From the NCBI RefSeq assembly GCF_001632745.1, contig NZ_LQRT01000060.1, positions 248,001 to 312,000 on the forward strand: a stretch of 64,000 bases of DNA. The letters are read 5' to 3'. Origin of the DNA: Aquimarina aggregata (GTDB lineage Bacteria > Bacteroidota > Bacteroidia > Flavobacteriales > Flavobacteriaceae). The position numbers and the translations under genes are program-made. The notes beneath the pieces were generated by a model that saw only the letters and a program-made list of their open reading frames with translations, was not told the origin of the DNA and ran no database searches. Shown here piece by piece: positions 62,346-64,000 of this stretch; the stretch's first letter is position 1, and each line of letters begins with the position of its first letter.

Positions 62346-64000
62346 TTAGTCTATCTTCCGTATAAATTCAGATGGGTATTTTCCTGTTTTTTTATAAAAA
62401 GCATTAGAGAAGGATTGCACACTATTAAAGCCTACGTCTTTGGCTATTGATTTTATAGCATATAATCTAAATTTACGGTCAGTCTTTATTTTTTTTATAG
62501 CGTATTCTATTCTTAGATCATTCAGATACTTCGCAAAATTTTTCTTTTTATGAGTATTAATAATTTTAGATAAGTATGTGGAGTTGGTTTTAAAGCTTTT
62601 AGCCACTTTTGCCATCGTTAAATTACTATCTAAGAATGCTTCCGAATTTTCAAATTTTTCTAGTTTTTGAATAATATTATTGGTTACTTTTGTATCTATC
62701 TCTAGTTCTTTTCCTTTTTTTATTTTTTTATTTTTGATGTTTTCTAGTCTTTTGTTAAACCCTTTTTGATCCTGTAATCTTTTCCTTTTGTAAAAGAAGT
62801 AGTAGAATAAGGTTATCATAAATATCGACAGAACTCCTATCAAAAAAGAATTGTATTTTGTCTTTTGATTTTGATTTTGAACATCTTTAATCAACAGATC
62901 TTTTTCTTTAATAAGTTGTGCTGTATCATAATTTCTAACGATATCAACATTTAGTCTTTTGTTATTTTTATTAGTAACACTGTCATATTGAATAAGCTTT
63001 TGCATTAATCGTAGCTGATTATCTTTATCATCTATCTTTTTATAATGATCAATTAGTGTGGTATATGCATCTCTAATACTTGCAGAATAATTTGACATTT
63101 CTGTCATAGAATCTACTTTTTTAAAATAAACAAAAGCTTTGCTTTCTCTGTTTAGTGCCATATTACTCTTACCAAGCCATAAATATGATTTCACCTTGCT
63201 TGCATAAATACTGTTCGGTCCTAGTAACTTTTCAGCTTTAGTTAAACTATCAATTGCACTTTGATAATCTTTTCTTAAATAACTATTTATCCCATAATTA
63301 ATTAATGCTTCTTTATAATAATATTGAGGTTTCTTAGCAAGACTAGTTTTAATGGTCTTTTTGATATAAATTAGTCCTGAATCTACATTTTTTAAATCAT
63401 TAAAAGTGCTAGATATTTTAAATAATGTAGTTACATAATGAGGGCGAAACTTAACAAGAGTATCTTGAGTTTTGATAAATTTTAAGTTGTCTAAGTAGGT
63501 TTCTAATGCTTTTCTATCTTCTCCTAGTGTATGTCTTAACAAGGCAATATTATGCTTTAAAGCAATAATGTTTTCAGCATCATCGTCTAACTCTGCAGAT
63601 CTGAGTGCTAATAAATATGAGTCTAAAGCCTTGCTATATTGATGCTTAGAAAAACAGATTAGACCTTTGAATAGATAACCTCTTGTTGGGTACTTTTTAT
63701 AACGCTTATTTTTAGTGAGGTCTATAATAGAATCAGCATATTTAACAGATGTGTCCAAATCACCAATAGTGATTTGACATAACATATGATAACCGTTAGC
63801 GATTTCAAAAGTATTACTTTCCTTTTTTGCTTTTCGTAAATAAGCATAAGAATATGTTGTTACTAATAATGAATCACTTCGATTTGCATTAAAACGATTC
63901 TCTAACTCTTTATATGTTTTGTTTTGTAGGGAATCAGGAGTTTTTTTACTCTGAATTAGATTATCTTTTAGTTTAATTGATGCGTAATGTCTGTTATACG
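62346..64000 (-). CDS. TPR-sensor AraC-family regulator, copy 2 (5' end outside window)
   Basis: The reading frame is open to the window edge, beyond the internal ATG at 63785, so the true start lies past 64000. Visible residues begin HYASIKLKDNLIQSKKTPDS and align with the N-terminal TPR region of the copy at 60096 (compare KTYKELENRFNANRSDSLLV and EYSYLRKLVYGNFKDSLKAI). TPR repeats continue to a membrane helix (FLIGVLSIFMITLFYYFFY) followed by an AraC domain, with TMAKVAKSFKTNSTYLSKIIN and IAKDVGFNSVQSFSNAFYKKTGKYPSEF as its two HTH units. Probably senses an extracytoplasmic signal. It lies 120 bp upstream of the lanthipeptide-like gene in the same direction. Confidence 0.9.
   Translation of the reverse strand, partial: YNRHYASIKLKDNLIQSKKTPDSLQNKTYKELENRFNANRSDSLLVTTYSYAYLRKAKKESNTFEIANGYHMLCQITIGDLDTSVKYADSIIDLTKNKRYKKYPTRGYLFKGLICFSKHQYSKALDSYLLALRSAELDDDAENIIALKHNIALLRHTLGEDRKALETYLDNLKFIKTQDTLVKFRPHYVTTLFKISSTFNDLKNVDSGLIYIKKTIKTSLAKKPQYYYKEALINYGINSYLRKDYQSAIDSLTKAEKLLGPNSIYASKVKSYLWLGKSNMALNRESKAFVYFKKVDSMTEMSNYSASIRDAYTTLIDHYKKIDDKDNQLRLMQKLIQYDSVTNKNNKRLNVDIVRNYDTAQLIKEKDLLIKDVQNQNQKTKYNSFLIGVLSIFMITLFYYFFYKRKRLQDQKGFNKRLENIKNKKIKKGKELEIDTKVTNNIIQKLEKFENSEAFLDSNLTMAKVAKSFKTNSTYLSKIINTHKKKNFAKYLNDLRIEYAIKKIKTDRKFRLYAIKSIAKDVGFNSVQSFSNAFYKKTGKYPSEFIRKID

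Noticed and set aside
1..64000. CRISPR arrays, tRNA or rRNA genes, integrases or transposases
   Set aside because: I looked for regularly spaced repeats, cloverleaf-like segments and recombinase motifs and saw none that could be supported.

Overview
The window is AT-rich DNA from a member of the Bacteroidetes, most likely a marine Flavobacteriaceae (an Aquimarina-like genus is my guess from overall flavour, not a search result). The support is: secreted proteins ending in type IX secretion (T9SS) type A sorting domains, many lipoproteins with acidic or lysine-rich residues after the lipid-accepting Cys, promoters of the TTG-N17-21-TAnnTTTG/A kind, AraC regulators carrying membrane or TPR sensor halves, and a three-gene sdhCAB operon with a di-haem type cytochrome b subunit. 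I saw no rRNA, tRNA or CRISPR.

Layout. 1-14204 is an envelope block: an LpoB-like penicillin-binding-protein activator, its COG3014 partner lipoprotein, a thioester-containing alpha-2-macroglobulin lipoprotein, a DUF418 membrane protein, a T9SS-exported M12-type metalloprotease (opposite strand), a small monooxygenase-fold protein and the bifunctional peptidoglycan synthase PbpC. 14471-16408 is a T9SS-exported lysyl-endopeptidase-like serine protease. 16499-19810 holds three tandem paralogous outer-membrane barrel proteins. 19921-23967 is a minus-strand group (CYTH, DUF2911, 7TM-AraC, secreted protein, NAD-binding protein).

24135-28051 is a rearranged dinB locus: a 5' fragment of dinB, about 99% identical over 330 bp to the intact gene, is separated from it by a 2.5 kb insert with a 7TM-AraC regulator and a secreted lipoprotein. 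28081-46003 is mostly housekeeping: methionine aminotransferase, sdhCAB, a YeeZ-like protein, an M28 peptidase, a CBS protein, an HDAC-family deacetylase, metG and a DUF1501/DUF1800 pair. 46104-50643 has an LD-carboxypeptidase, YraN, a MITE-like palindromic element, an aldo/keto reductase, another 7TM-AraC and an NHL-repeat lipoprotein.

50742-64000 is the accessory end. It contains a Cys-rich double-glycine peptide, a class C beta-lactamase-like hydrolase with an XRE membrane regulator, mfd, a probable secreted RNase A-like lipoprotein toxin with a CdiI-type immunity gene, a class V aminotransferase, and two paralogous TPR-AraC regulators that bracket an orphan lanthipeptide-like precursor. 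The two most interesting items are the lipoprotein RNase/immunity pair (57698-58593) and the dinB duplication around its two-gene cargo (24135-28051). Both ends of the window cut genes: the LpoB-like gene at base 1 and the second TPR-AraC gene at base 64000.
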